64,000 bases of DNA from Actinomycetota bacterium (GCA_016871395.1 VFYV01000001.1:62001-126000), one strand, 5' to 3'; numbered from the stretch's first letter, positions 1 through 8,718 are shown. The notes: generated from the sequence alone by a model not told the origin. Program-made: numbers and translations.

Positions 1-14
1 GACACTGGGTTCGC

Positions 15-1406
15 GTGGACGAGGGTTTGGCGCGAGCGTTCCGACCGGGCGACCGTCTGTTGGTGCTTCAAACCGATGGGACACTGATTCACGTGACGGC
101 GGCGGTGGCCGCGTGCGTGGAGGAGTCCGTCACTCGGGCGCGAGAAGCGTTCGGAGCCATGCGGCACATCGACCAAAGCAAGGTGACCGATTTTTATCGT
201 CTTTTTGCCGAGCGACTTCGCGATGAGTCGGTCTTCGCCCGGATCGCCCGCGCCAACGAGGCCGACGTTTCTGAGGCTCGCAGCAAGGGGCGAGCGGTCG
301 GTCGATTGATGATCGATGAGAAGATGCGCCAGAGCATGATCGAGGGCCTGGAACTCTGGCGGCACACGGACAGTGTCGTCGGCGCGAGCCTCGAGCACGT
401 CGATCACAGTGGATGGTACGTCGACGTCGTTCGGGCACCTTTGGGTGTCGTCGCCTTCGTTTTCGAGGGTCGCCCCAATGTTTTTGCCGATGCCACCGGA
501 GTCCTGCGTGGAGGTAACTCGACCGTCATGCGGATCGGTAGTGATGCCCTCGGAACGGCTCGAGCGATCATGGAGCTCGCCGTTCGGCCCTCCTTGGCCG
601 ACGCGGGACTTCCCTCGGGAGCGGTGGAGTTGATCGACGAAGCCGATCGTTCCGGCGGACACGCCTTGTTCAGTGACTCGCGGGTCTCGTTGGCCGTGGC
701 TCGGGGGAGTGGTCCGGCGGTTGCGCAACTGGGTGCCGTGGCTCGTCAGTCGGGGGTTCCGGTCAGCCTCCACGGGACGGGCGGGGCGTGGATGATCGTG
801 TGTGCTGACGCTCCCGATGGTCGCGTTCGAGATTGCGTGTCCGCATCGCTCGACAAGAAGGTCTGCAACACGGTGAATGTCATCGTTCTGGTCGGCCACG
901 AAGATCGCATCCTGCGGGAGGTTCTGGGGGGAGTCATCGAGGCGGCACGAGGGCGTGACGCACCGGCTACGGTCCACCTTCTCGGCGATTCGGCACGGTC
1001 CAAGATCTCTTTGGTGCCGGGCGAAGTCGACGTGAGGCCAGGCGAAATCGTCGAATCATCGACCGAGTGGGAATGGGATGATTCGCCCGAGGTGTCGATC
1101 GTGATGGTCGACGAGGTCGACGAGGCGATCGATCTCTTCAACGACTACAGCCCGCGTTTCATCGTGAGTGCCCTCACGGGCAGCGAGGCCAAAAGGCGAG
1201 CAATCGTGGATCGCTGTGACGCCCCTTTCGTCGGGGACGGGTTCACGCGCTGGGTCGATGGACAGTACGCTCTGCGTCGCCCGGAACTCGGATTGTCGAA
1301 TTGGCAAGAGGGTCGCTTGTTCGCGCGGGGCGGAATCCTCTCCGGTGACGCGGTGTACAGCGTGCGCTATCACGCGTCGACACCCGACGCGACACAGCGC
1401 CGCTGA
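15..1406 (+). CDS. proA: ProA-like glutamate-5-semialdehyde dehydrogenase (start uncertain)
   Basis: Aldehyde dehydrogenase superfamily protein resembling gamma-glutamyl phosphate reductase, which makes glutamate-5-semialdehyde for proline synthesis. The EGRPNVFADATGVLRGG block (about residues 152-168) and the Cys motif KKVCNTVNV (about 286-294, predicted catalytic Cys) support the family. From GTG 15 the protein has 463 residues against about 415 for ordinary ProA. The recognisable ProA domain starts near residue 40, after a stretch rich in FRPGDRLLVL-like sequence. The frame is also open to the left edge, so the true start may lie outside the window. No proB is visible. A divergent dehydrogenase with another substrate cannot be excluded. 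Confidence 0.75.
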   Translation: MDEGLARAFRPGDRLLVLQTDGTLIHVTAAVAACVEESVTRAREAFGAMRHIDQSKVTDFYRLFAERLRDESVFARIARANEADVSEARSKGRAVGRLMIDEKMRQSMIEGLELWRHTDSVVGASLEHVDHSGWYVDVVRAPLGVVAFVFEGRPNVFADATGVLRGGNSTVMRIGSDALGTARAIMELAVRPSLADAGLPSGAVELIDEADRSGGHALFSDSRVSLAVARGSGPAVAQLGAVARQSGVPVSLHGTGGAWMIVCADAPDGRVRDCVSASLDKKVCNTVNVIVLVGHEDRILREVLGGVIEAARGRDAPATVHLLGDSARSKISLVPGEVDVRPGEIVESSTEWEWDDSPEVSIVMVDEVDEAIDLFNDYSPRFIVSALTGSEAKRRAIVDRCDAPFVGDGFTRWVDGQYALRRPELGLSNWQEGRLFARGGILSGDAVYSVRYHASTPDATQRR

Positions 1407-1414
1407 GGCGCCGT

Positions 1415-2818
1415 TCAGTGACCCAGCACCAAGTCCAACAGGCGTTCGATGGACCGCGCCCGACGTCCGGTTCGTCGCTCCCGAGAGTCGGCCAGAGCGG
1501 CGAGTTTCGCCATGCCGTTCACGGCGAACCATCGGATGGGCTCGGGCTCCCAGCGGCGACCTTGGTGCCCGACCCATGGCAATCGGGTCAGATCCGACAC
1601 CCGCCCGGTGATGAGATCGGCCAAGGTTCGTCCGGCCAGGTTCGAGGTCGTGACTCCGTCGCCGACGTAACCTCCGGCGCTCGCCATTCCGGTGCGGGGG
1701 TCGAACGTGACCGCGCAACGCCAGTCCCGATGCGCCGCGAGGGGTCCGCCCCAATGGTGTGTGACTGCCACCTCGTCGAGAGCGGGGAACATCGCGCGTA
1801 GAGCGGTCGTGAGGTGACGCACCATGCCCTGGTTGGTGTCGAAAGCCGGATCGATGCGCGATCCGAAGTGATACGGAGCCCCGCGTCCCCCAAAAGCAAT
1901 TCGATCATCGGCGGTGCGCTGTCCGTAGACGATCATTTGACGCCCATCGTTGAACGTCGGTCGACTCGGTGAGATGAGGGGGTCCAAGAGCCGTTTTTCG
2001 ATGGGCTCGGTGGCGATCATCAGCGAGTACAGCGGTAGCACACGTCGGCGATGCTCGTGCAGGCGAACGGTGAAGGCCTCGGTGGCGCGCACGCTCACTG
2101 GCGCACTCATCGGACCTCGATCGGTCACGATCCTTCCGGGCTCGATGGAGATGGCCGTCAGTCCCTCCAGAATTCGCACCCCTCGGGTCCGAAGATCGCC
2201 CGCGAGAGCCCGCACCATGGACCCAGGATGGATTGCGGCGCAGTGCGGCGTGAAAACCGAACCGAAGGTGTCGGTCACGTCGATCAAGGCCGCCGTCTGC
2301 CTCTTGTCGAGAACCCGGAGATCGTCTTCGGCGACGCCCAGGGTGCGGGCCTCGATCACCGCCTCGTTGAGGCGATCCCATTGAGGACGGGTTCGGGCCA
2401 CCTGTACGTGACCACCCTTGGCGGTTTCGCGGTCCAAGCCGAGTCGCCGGGCCTGCGCGCACACCTCATCGACCGAGGCGGTCATCGAGCGGTCGAACGA
2501 CAGAGCAACCTCACGTCCGTGTTCCCGGGCCAAGGTGGCCAGTGACATCGGAAGAGCGGCGGAACTCCAACCGCCGTTACGACCGCTCGCACCGAAACCG
2601 ACCCGCTCGCTCTCGATCACGACGATTCGCGCCGCCGGATCGAGTTCGATCAAGTAGTGGGCGGTCCACAATCCGGTGAAGCCACCACCGATGATCACCA
2701 CGTCAGCATCGACATCGTTCGGATCGAACGATGTCGTCGATGGATCGGGCGCGGTTGTCGAAAAGGTCGACGATCCGGTTTCGTCCCAAAGACAGGCTCT
2801 ACGGACCGTGCCGGTCAT
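1415..2818 (-). CDS. FAD-dependent amine/amino-acid oxidoreductase (DAO family)
   Basis: Predicted flavoprotein of 467 residues in the D-amino-acid-oxidase (DAO) family. An N-terminal dinucleotide-binding motif, VVIIGGGFTGLWTA (about residues 40-53), binds FAD, and GFGASGRNGG follows near residue 73, as in gamma-glutamylputrescine oxidase-like and sarcosine oxidase-like enzymes. The expected role is oxidative deamination of an amine or amino acid in the cytoplasm; the substrate cannot be read from sequence. Its ATG overlaps the panC stop (ATGA), so it is probably the third gene of a panB-panC operon. A link to beta-alanine or polyamine supply for pantothenate is attractive but is only inference from position. 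Confidence 0.8.
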   Translation of the reverse strand: MTGTVRRACLWDETGSSTFSTTAPDPSTTSFDPNDVDADVVIIGGGFTGLWTAHYLIELDPAARIVVIESERVGFGASGRNGGWSSAALPMSLATLAREHGREVALSFDRSMTASVDEVCAQARRLGLDRETAKGGHVQVARTRPQWDRLNEAVIEARTLGVAEDDLRVLDKRQTAALIDVTDTFGSVFTPHCAAIHPGSMVRALAGDLRTRGVRILEGLTAISIEPGRIVTDRGPMSAPVSVRATEAFTVRLHEHRRRVLPLYSLMIATEPIEKRLLDPLISPSRPTFNDGRQMIVYGQRTADDRIAFGGRGAPYHFGSRIDPAFDTNQGMVRHLTTALRAMFPALDEVAVTHHWGGPLAAHRDWRCAVTFDPRTGMASAGGYVGDGVTTSNLAGRTLADLITGRVSDLTRLPWVGHQGRRWEPEPIRWFAVNGMAKLAALADSRERRTGRRARSIERLLDLVLGH

Positions 2819-3657
2819 GCCCCGAGAATAGCGTTGTCGATCAAGCGGATCCCATCGATTGTGGCCGCCACGAGAATGATGTCTCCGACGCGAACGATGT
2901 CCTGAGGGACCAAAGTCTCGGGATCCGCGATGGTCACGTAGTCGACGACGAGACCAGCGTCCTCGATCGACGAGATGGCGTCGGACAAGAGCTCACCCGC
3001 CTCGGTTTCGCCTGCCGCGTAACGCGACTCCGCCAACTCGATCGCCTTCGAGATGATGACGGCTCGCGAGCGGGCCTCGGCGCTCAACAGTGCGTTTCGA
3101 CTGGACAGAGCCAGTCCATTTCCCTCACGCACCGTGGGCACGACCACGAGTTCGACATCGAGTTCGAGATCGCGCACCAGTCTCCTGACCACCAAGGTTT
3201 GCTGGTAATCCTTTTGTCCGAAATAGACCCGATCAGGACACACGACGTTCAGCAACTTGGTGACCACCGTGGCGACGCCGTCGTAGTGGCCAGCCCGTGA
3301 GCGCCCTTCGAGCACTTGCCCGATTCGTCCGACATCGACACGACAGTCGAATCCGTTCGGATACATCGTCGACGTGGTGGGTCGGTACACGATGTCGACC
3401 TCGGTCGATTCGCACATCTCGAGGTCGGCCGCCAGCGTCGCTGGGTATCGCATGAGATCCTCGGAATTTTCGAACTGCAAGGGATTGACGAAAATGCTCA
3501 CCACCACGACGTCACACTCCTGGCGCGCGCGCTCGATGAGTGCTCGGTGCCCGAGGTGGAGAGCCCCCATGGTCGGTACGAATCCGATGAGCCGGGCTTC
3601 CCTGCGGGGTCCTCGGAGAGCCGACGACACCTCTGCGGGATTGTGAACCGAGATCAC
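2815..3657 (-). CDS. panC: Pantothenate synthetase
   Basis: Joins pantoate and beta-alanine with ATP to give pantothenate, the coenzyme A precursor. The protein has 280 residues, usual for the family. It shows the nucleotidyl-transferase motif FVPTMGALHLGH (about residues 27-38, HxGH type), the substrate loop IFVNPLQF, KDYQQ (about 149-153) and VREGNGLALSSRN near residue 181. The GTG start lies 2 bases past the panB stop, and the stop overlaps the downstream oxidase start by 4 bases, so translation is probably coupled along the operon. All expected active-site blocks are present. Confidence 0.95.
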   Translation of the reverse strand: MISVHNPAEVSSALRGPRREARLIGFVPTMGALHLGHRALIERARQECDVVVVSIFVNPLQFENSEDLMRYPATLAADLEMCESTEVDIVYRPTTSTMYPNGFDCRVDVGRIGQVLEGRSRAGHYDGVATVVTKLLNVVCPDRVYFGQKDYQQTLVVRRLVRDLELDVELVVVPTVREGNGLALSSRNALLSAEARSRAVIISKAIELAESRYAAGETEAGELLSDAISSIEDAGLVVDYVTIADPETLVPQDIVRVGDIILVAATIDGIRLIDNAILGA

Positions 3658-3659
3658 GC

Positions 3660-4475
3660 TCAGTTGAAGGAGTGCTCGGCGTCCGGCCAGGAACCGGAGC
3701 CGACCTCATCGACGTATTGCCTCACCGCCGAGATGGCGCTGCTTCGAAGGTCGGCGTAGTGCTTGACGAATTTCAACTTGGAATCCGACAGACCCAACAC
3801 GTCGTGCAAGACCAGCACCTGGCCGTTGCAACCGTTGCCCGCCCCGATACCAATGGTGGGGATACCGACTTTCATGGTGATCTCGGTGGCTAAGGCCATC
3901 GGGACACCCTCGATCACGATGGCGCAGGCCCCGGCCTGCTCGACGGCGTGCGCGTCCTCGAGCAGGCGGTTCCTGCTGCCGGCCTCGAAACCGTCCACAC
4001 GCCCCTGGACCTTGTGTCCACCCATGCGGTGAAAGCTCTGCGGGGTCAGTCCGATGTGGCCCATGACCGGGATGTCGACGCGCGTGATGGCCGCGATGGC
4101 ATCGGCCACGTGGACACCACCCTCCAGCTTGACACAACCCGCTCCCGCTTTGGTCAAGGCGATGCTCGACTCCACCGCCTGCTGAATGCTGGCTTGGTAC
4201 GAGCCGAACGGGAGATCGCCGACCACGAGGGCCTTCGTCTGGGCCCGAGCGACATTTCGTGTGTGGTAGATCATTTCGCTCAAGTCGACCGGAATGGTGT
4301 TGGCGTGCCCCTGAACGACCATTCCGACCGAGTCTCCGACCAAGATCACGTCGACACCGGCTTCGTCGACCAGACGCGCGAACACGGCGTCGTAGGCGGT
4401 GATCATCGAAATGCGACGACCGGCTTCGCGCCACCGACCGAGGTCGGGAACCGTGACCCTCTTGCGTTCGTTCAT
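3660..4475 (-). CDS. panB: Ketopantoate hydroxymethyltransferase
   Basis: Transfers a hydroxymethyl group from methylenetetrahydrofolate to 2-oxoisovalerate, giving ketopantoate, the first committed step of pantothenate synthesis. The protein has 271 residues. The TIM-barrel start ISMITAYDAVFARL (about residues 22-35), the metal and substrate motif LVGDSVGMVVQGH (about 45-57), and EGGVHVADAI and GLTPQS further on are typical. It is the first gene of the minus-strand pan operon. A candidate -10 (TAGTTT) lies about 60 bases upstream, so this unit probably has a leader rather than a leaderless start. Confidence 0.95.
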   Translation of the reverse strand: MNERKRVTVPDLGRWREAGRRISMITAYDAVFARLVDEAGVDVILVGDSVGMVVQGHANTIPVDLSEMIYHTRNVARAQTKALVVGDLPFGSYQASIQQAVESSIALTKAGAGCVKLEGGVHVADAIAAITRVDIPVMGHIGLTPQSFHRMGGHKVQGRVDGFEAGSRNRLLEDAHAVEQAGACAIVIEGVPMALATEITMKVGIPTIGIGAGNGCNGQVLVLHDVLGLSDSKLKFVKHYADLRSSAISAVRQYVDEVGSGSWPDAEHSFN

Positions 4476-4534
4476 GGGAAGTCCGGACCTCTCAACGCCA
4501 CGTCGGTGGCTCGACCTTTGCTGCCAGCGACCGA

Positions 4535-4540
4535 AAACTA
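4535..4540 (-). promoter_or_regulatory. Candidate -10 element for panB operon
   Basis: TAGTTT read on the minus strand, about 60 bases before the panB ATG, implying a leader of roughly 50 bases. No convincing -35 element is visible. Confidence 0.3.
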
Positions 4541-4654
4541 GCGACGCATCTCCCTGCCGACACCGTCCGACGTCGCCGGACCTGTGATTTCCGACCGGTT
4601 TTCGGTCCCCGCGGCCCCGGCCGGTCGCCCCGCGGACAGTTCTGGGCCCGTGAC

Positions 4655-4669
4655 TAATCTCTCGGCGTG
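4655..4669 (+). promoter_or_regulatory. Leaderless promoter: TAATCT, 6 bases, GTG
   Basis: TAATCT at 4655-4660 is followed by 6 bases and the GTG at 4667. This places the transcription start at or next to the start codon of the acyltransferase gene and supports that GTG as the true start. Confidence 0.6.
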
Positions 4670-5332
4670 TCTCGACCGGCCATGCGACCCCCTCCTCTCG
4701 ACCGCGGACGTCGCTTCCTGGTGCGGTGGCTCTCCCGGATCGTGCATCCCCTGGCCGACGTGATCATCCAGGCGGGGGCCATCGGCCCCGGGACCGTGCG
4801 GGGCCGCCGTTTCGGTCGTTTCGGCGAGAACAGCGTCATCTGCTTTCCCCCCAACACCATCTACAACGAGCGATACATACACATCGGCTCGGGCACCATG
4901 ATCGGTCCTCAGTGCACCCTCTCGGCGGGCATGATGCCCGGTCAAGTGTGCATCACGGATCCGGTGGTGAGCATCGGGGATCGCTGTCTCATCGGCAAGG
5001 GAAGCGCCATCGTCGGACATTTCTCCATCTCCATCGGTGACGACGTGTGGACCGGCCACAACGTCTACATCACCGATCAGAATCACGGATACGAGGACGT
5101 CTCACGTCCGATCGGAGCCCAGTCGATGCCCGAAAAGCCGGTCACCATCGGCGATGGGTCGTGGATCGGCTACGGCTCGGTCATCCTTCCGGGCGCGACC
5201 ATCGGGGACCATGTCGTCATTGGAGCCAACAGCGTCGTTACGGGTGACGTCCCGTCCTACAGCGTCGCTGTCGGATCGCCCGCCAAGGTCATCCGACGGT
5301 ACGAGGACGGCCACTGGATCGGTAACGACTGA
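4667..5332 (+). CDS. Hexapeptide-repeat (left-handed beta-helix) acyltransferase
   Basis: Predicted O- or N-acetyltransferase of 221 residues built on a left-handed beta-helix, like WbbJ/LacA/DapH-type enzymes that use acetyl-CoA or succinyl-CoA. Imperfect hexapeptide repeats run from about residue 60 to 205 (for example IGDRCLIGKGSAIVG, IGDGSWIGYGSVILPG and IGDHVVIGANSVV). DQNHGYED near residue 134 contains the His expected at the active site. The acceptor is probably a sugar on a surface polysaccharide, but nothing nearby shows which. It stands alone with its own leaderless promoter. Confidence 0.8.
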   Translation: MSRPAMRPPPLDRGRRFLVRWLSRIVHPLADVIIQAGAIGPGTVRGRRFGRFGENSVICFPPNTIYNERYIHIGSGTMIGPQCTLSAGMMPGQVCITDPVVSIGDRCLIGKGSAIVGHFSISIGDDVWTGHNVYITDQNHGYEDVSRPIGAQSMPEKPVTIGDGSWIGYGSVILPGATIGDHVVIGANSVVTGDVPSYSVAVGSPAKVIRRYEDGHWIGND

Positions 5333-5337
5333 TCCGC

Positions 5338-5859
5338 TCAGACCGCCAGATCCATGGGGGCGCGACACGACGTCATCTCGTTGCCGACGGCGAAGTCGTT
5401 GAGCAGATTGCTGACGGGGGAGCCGTTCTCCGCCGACTCGGCGAATGGCCCATTCGAGCCCGATCGGAGTTCGACGGTGTACAAACGCCGATCGTCGATG
5501 AGCTTTCTGAAGAGGGTCTCCCATGTCCCGACGCGCCGCGCGTCCTCGGCGTCGATCGGTCTTTGCGTGAGAATCTCGTCCACCATTCGCTCGACGATTG
5601 CAGTGGCCTCGTCGATGATGTCGGCGCGACGGGCCAGCGCGTCCGAGCCGGCATCTTCGATTCGCGTCAAATCCATCAAGTCGTCGCGTTTCAAGTTCGC
5701 TTCACGACAAATCGCCTCGGCTCGTTCGGACCACGTCCGATCCGTGATGCGGACCACCGATTCCTTGGTGGGTGGGAAGAAAAGGGCCCACACCCAGAAC
5801 ACGGCCAGACCAAGACAGATCAGGCCGAGCACGGCTTTCACCCATCGTCGACCGGGCAT
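5338..5859 (-). CDS. Hypothetical membrane-anchored protein
   Basis: I do not recognise this 173-residue protein. It has one N-terminal transmembrane segment (about residues 8-28, AVLGLICLGLAVFWVWALFF) and then a polar, mostly helical domain with two Cys (ICREA near residue 54, and MTSCRAP close to the C-terminus). That suggests an N-in protein with an exported domain, perhaps with one disulfide. Its ATG overlaps the stop of the DoxX gene (ATGA), so the two are co-transcribed and probably translationally coupled. Confidence 0.7.
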   Translation of the reverse strand: MPGRRWVKAVLGLICLGLAVFWVWALFFPPTKESVVRITDRTWSERAEAICREANLKRDDLMDLTRIEDAGSDALARRADIIDEATAIVERMVDEILTQRPIDAEDARRVGTWETLFRKLIDDRRLYTVELRSGSNGPFAESAENGSPVSNLLNDFAVGNEMTSCRAPMDLAV

Positions 5860-6374
5860 CAGGACGCCGCGGGTCGGTAGGACGAGACGAGTTGAAGCAC
5901 CGCACCGCCGACACCGACGGCGAGCGTGATCACGGCACCGTTCCATCCGGAGGCGACAAGATCGACGGAATTGTCCAACGACCAGTCGCCCGGACCCATG
6001 ATGCCGACCGCTGCGGCCCCGATGGCAATGGTCGCGCAGTACTCCCAGCCTTGGTTGGGGAGGAACACGAAGAAGCCAACCTTGGCGTGGGCGACGACGA
6101 TCGCCACCACCATGATGCCGATCACCCCGGCCGCCGCCAAAGGTGTCACCAGTCCGGCGGCCAGCAGTATTCCGGCTCCGATCTCGGTGGCGGCGGCGAT
6201 GCGAGCCTGCCACGCCGGCCACTTCATGCCGATGCTCCCGAACCAGCCGGCGGTGCCCTTCAGACCGCCGCCACCGAAAACCTTGTTGTAGCCGTGAAAC
6301 GCGAGGAAAAGCCCGAGGCACAGACGAAGGAGCAAAAGTCCGAGGTTGAGTTGATCAGGACCGGAGAAATTCAT
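5859..6374 (-). CDS. DoxX family membrane protein
   Basis: Four-helix integral membrane protein of 171 residues in the DoxX/SURF4-like family. The family start LLLRLCLGLFLAFHGYNKVF (about residues 13-32) is followed by GWFGSIGMKWP and helices near 60-80, 85-105 and 135-160. DoxX proteins are tied to respiratory or thiol/oxidative stress functions in some bacteria; the role here is unknown. It is transcribed away from the histidine phosphatase gene and probably forms a two-gene unit with the downstream anchored protein. Confidence 0.85.
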   Translation of the reverse strand: MNFSGPDQLNLGLLLLRLCLGLFLAFHGYNKVFGGGGLKGTAGWFGSIGMKWPAWQARIAAATEIGAGILLAAGLVTPLAAAGVIGIMVVAIVVAHAKVGFFVFLPNQGWEYCATIAIGAAAVGIMGPGDWSLDNSVDLVASGWNGAVITLAVGVGGAVLQLVSSYRPAAS

Positions 6375-6386
6375 GACCTGACCCTA
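6372..6386 (-). promoter_or_regulatory. Leaderless promoter for doxX: TAGGGT, 6 bases, ATG
   Basis: On the minus strand TAGGGT (6381-6386) is followed by 6 bases and the ATG that starts at 6374. No Shine-Dalgarno sequence is possible in a transcript this short. Confidence 0.6.
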
Positions 6387-6431
6387 CCAAGGGGGTCGCT
6401 TCGGACGACCGTGCGGGAATCCGATGACGAG

Positions 6432-6446
6432 TACGGTCGGTGCATG
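6432..6446 (+). promoter_or_regulatory. Leaderless promoter: TACGGT, 6 bases, ATG of leader peptide
   Basis: TACGGT at 6432-6437 is followed by 6 bases and ATG at 6444, the start of a 7-codon open frame just upstream of the histidine phosphatase gene. Confidence 0.5.
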
Positions 6447-6467
6447 ATGCGGTTGTGGCGGGGTTGA
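6444..6467 (+). CDS. Possible 7-residue leader peptide (MMRLWRG)
   Basis: A minimal frame encoding MMRLWRG begins exactly where a leaderless transcript would start and ends in TGA 4 bases before the ATG of the histidine phosphatase gene. It could feed ribosomes to that gene by termination and reinitiation, or it could be a by-product of the promoter lying slightly upstream. Only its placement supports it; the peptide has no recognisable run of one amino acid. Confidence 0.3.
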   Translation: MMRLWRG

Positions 6468-6471
6468 TCCG

Positions 6472-7158
6472 ATGGAATTGATCTTGGTACGACACGGCGA
6501 ACCGGAATGGGTTCGTGACGGTTTGAACATGGACAATCCACCCCTGACCAAACGGGGTCGGCGTCAGGCGCGGGCCGTTGCGGACGCGTTGTCCGCCGAG
6601 GCGTTCGACGAGATCTGGACGTCCCCGCTCGTGCGCGCGCAGCAAACAGCCATCCCCCTGTTGGCGGATCGGGGAATCAATGACCCCGTATCGGTCACAC
6701 AGGATTGGCTCGAGGAGATTCGCAATCCCGCCTGGCACGGCACACCGAGGGAGGTTGCCGACGGCGCTTACGCCGAGGAACGTTCGCGGGCATCTCATGA
6801 TCGATGGCTCGGGTTGACCGGTGGCGAATCGGTGAGGGGGTTCGTGGAACGGATCCGTGCGGGGGCGGGAACGTTCATGGCCGAACGCGGGGTGGAACCG
6901 CTGTCGCTCTCGCTACCGGTCTGGCGATTCGAGGGGGAGCACCGTCGGATTCTCCTGGTGGCGCACGCCGGGACCAATAGTGTCCTGATCTGTCACCTAC
7001 TCGGATTGCAGCCGACTCCGTGGGAGTGGGAGCGCTTCGTGATCGGGCATGCGTCGATCACGCGGTTGGTCTCCCATGAAATGGGTGACGGCCACACCTT
7101 CGGCCTCACGCGATTGAGTGACATGGAGCATTTGGATCATGACCACCGCACCTACTGA
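6472..7158 (+). CDS. Histidine phosphatase superfamily protein
   Basis: Predicted phosphatase or phosphoglycerate-mutase-like enzyme of 228 residues acting through a phospho-His. The LVRHGEPEW motif sits at residues 4-12 (His 7 nucleophile), LTKRGRRQA and TSPLVRAQQTA follow, and the second catalytic His is in VAHAGTN (about 161-167). The substrate is unknown. It follows a 7-codon leader frame and overlaps the methyltransferase gene downstream by 20 bases, so the two form one unit. Confidence 0.88.
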   Translation: MELILVRHGEPEWVRDGLNMDNPPLTKRGRRQARAVADALSAEAFDEIWTSPLVRAQQTAIPLLADRGINDPVSVTQDWLEEIRNPAWHGTPREVADGAYAEERSRASHDRWLGLTGGESVRGFVERIRAGAGTFMAERGVEPLSLSLPVWRFEGEHRRILLVAHAGTNSVLICHLLGLQPTPWEWERFVIGHASITRLVSHEMGDGHTFGLTRLSDMEHLDHDHRTY

Positions 7159-8245
7159 CAGAGCCGAACCGATCGACCCCGACAAACTGAGGATGTTCAC
7201 GTTTCTCGTCTTCTCCAAACTCGAGGGCGCGGTGACTGCGGGAATGATTCACCTGGGTGATCGACTCGGGCTGTACGCCGAACTGGGCGCGATCGGGGGT
7301 TTCCTCACGAGCGATGAGTTGGCCGCTCGGCTCGGATTGCATCCGAGGTGGGTGCAGGAGTGGATCCACAACCAGGCAGCGGCACGAATCGTCGACGTGC
7401 GCCACGACGCCGACGCCGACCGGTACACCCTCGGCCCCGAAGCGAAGGTGGTTCTCGCCGACGAGAACCACCCGGCGTTCGCGATGGGCATGTTCCACCG
7501 ATTGCCTCAGACGATGAACTCTTTGCACGTGCTGCCCGAGTCCTTCCGCACGGGCTTGGGTCACGACTACGACAGTCACGGACCCGATGGAGCGGTCGGA
7601 ATCGAGCGAAGCTTCGAACCGTGGAGCCGCCATCACCTGCTCGCGACGGTGTTGCCCGCCATCGACGGACTACCCGAACGTCTGGCCGAGGGGGCGCGAG
7701 TGGCCGACATCGGATGCGGGGCGGGAGGAGCCGCGATTCGGATGGCTTCGGCGTTCCCGAAGTCGCAGGTGGTCGGCTACGACATCTCCCGGTTCGCGCT
7801 CGAGAGAGCCGCGGATCGCAAGTCGCGAGACTCGGTGCCCAATGTCGAGTTTCGCGACCCCCGCCGCGACCCGCTGCCGGAGGATGCTTCTTTGGACCTC
7901 GTCACCGCGTTCGACTGCATCCACGACATGACTCACCCGCAAGAGGTGATGGGTTCCATTCGACGAAGTTTGAAAGATGACGGAACGTGGTTGTTGGTGG
8001 ACATCAAAGCGCTCGACACGTTCGAGGAGACGATTCGAAAGAATCCCATGGCGTCGCTGATGTACGGCATCAGCGTGATGTCATGCATGTCGTCGGCCAT
8101 GTCGGTTTCGGGTGGAGCGGGCCTCGGGACCTTGGGTTTACCCGAGAGCAAAGCCCGTCGAATGGCCGCTGAGGCCGGTTTCACACGTTTTCGCCGACTC
8201 GAGATCGAGCATTCGTTGAATGCGTTCTATGAGATCAGGCCCTAA
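7139..8245 (+). CDS. Class I SAM-dependent methyltransferase with N-terminal winged helix
   Basis: Predicted methyltransferase of 368 residues. An N-terminal helix-rich part with a winged-helix-like segment (TSDELAARLGLHPRWVQEWI, about residues 60-79) resembles the dimerisation domain of O-methyltransferases. A Rossmann domain with motif I VADIGCGAGGAA lies near residue 187. The substrate is unknown. I chose ATG 7139, which overlaps the end of the phosphatase gene; a start at 7118 would only add residues of no family resemblance. Confidence 0.82.
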   Translation: MTTAPTDRAEPIDPDKLRMFTFLVFSKLEGAVTAGMIHLGDRLGLYAELGAIGGFLTSDELAARLGLHPRWVQEWIHNQAAARIVDVRHDADADRYTLGPEAKVVLADENHPAFAMGMFHRLPQTMNSLHVLPESFRTGLGHDYDSHGPDGAVGIERSFEPWSRHHLLATVLPAIDGLPERLAEGARVADIGCGAGGAAIRMASAFPKSQVVGYDISRFALERAADRKSRDSVPNVEFRDPRRDPLPEDASLDLVTAFDCIHDMTHPQEVMGSIRRSLKDDGTWLLVDIKALDTFEETIRKNPMASLMYGISVMSCMSSAMSVSGGAGLGTLGLPESKARRMAAEAGFTRFRRLEIEHSLNAFYEIRP

Positions 8246-8271
8246 AGTCCGGACAGTCGAAGGGGGACAAC

Positions 8272-8718
8272 ATGCCAGGTAAGGCGGTGACGTTGACGAC
8301 GGTGAAAGAGTTCGCCTCGACGTTGAGCGTATGGGCCCACCTGGCCACCGTGGGTTCGGACGGCGAGCCGGACGTGGTGCCGGTGCACCCTTGTTGGGAG
8401 GACGACGCGCTGTGGGTGATGGTCGGAATCGACTCGGTGAAGACTCGCAACGTCTCGGTCAACAACCGTGTCGCGATGCATTGGCAGGTCACCGAGAACG
8501 GCGACGGTGTCGAGGTGTGGGGACGCGCGACGGTTCTGGCCGATCTCGAGACGAAGCGCCGGCTGTGGGATGGGGTTTTCGATTACGACCTGAACGCCTT
8601 CGCTCCCGGCGGTCCCGACAACAGTCCTGACACGGCGTTCATGCGGATCGACGTGGACCGGGCGGTGATCCTTCGCATGTACGGCGCGGCCGGTATCGAA
8701 AGGTGGACCCGGTCATGA
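8272..8718 (+). CDS. Pyridoxamine 5'-phosphate oxidase-fold protein, copy 1
   Basis: Split-barrel flavin-binding fold protein of 148 residues. AHLATVGSDGEPDVVPVHP (about residues 22-40) and the pattern around VKTRNVSVNNRVAMHW match the PPOX family, whose actinobacterial members often use F420 or FMN. A strong Shine-Dalgarno (gaaggggga) precedes the ATG, so this transcript has a leader. The next gene is a paralogue with the same ending pattern (RAVILRMYG here, RALILRNYG there), pointing to tandem duplication. The two genes overlap by ATGA. Confidence 0.8.
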   Translation: MPGKAVTLTTVKEFASTLSVWAHLATVGSDGEPDVVPVHPCWEDDALWVMVGIDSVKTRNVSVNNRVAMHWQVTENGDGVEVWGRATVLADLETKRRLWDGVFDYDLNAFAPGGPDNSPDTAFMRIDVDRAVILRMYGAAGIERWTRS

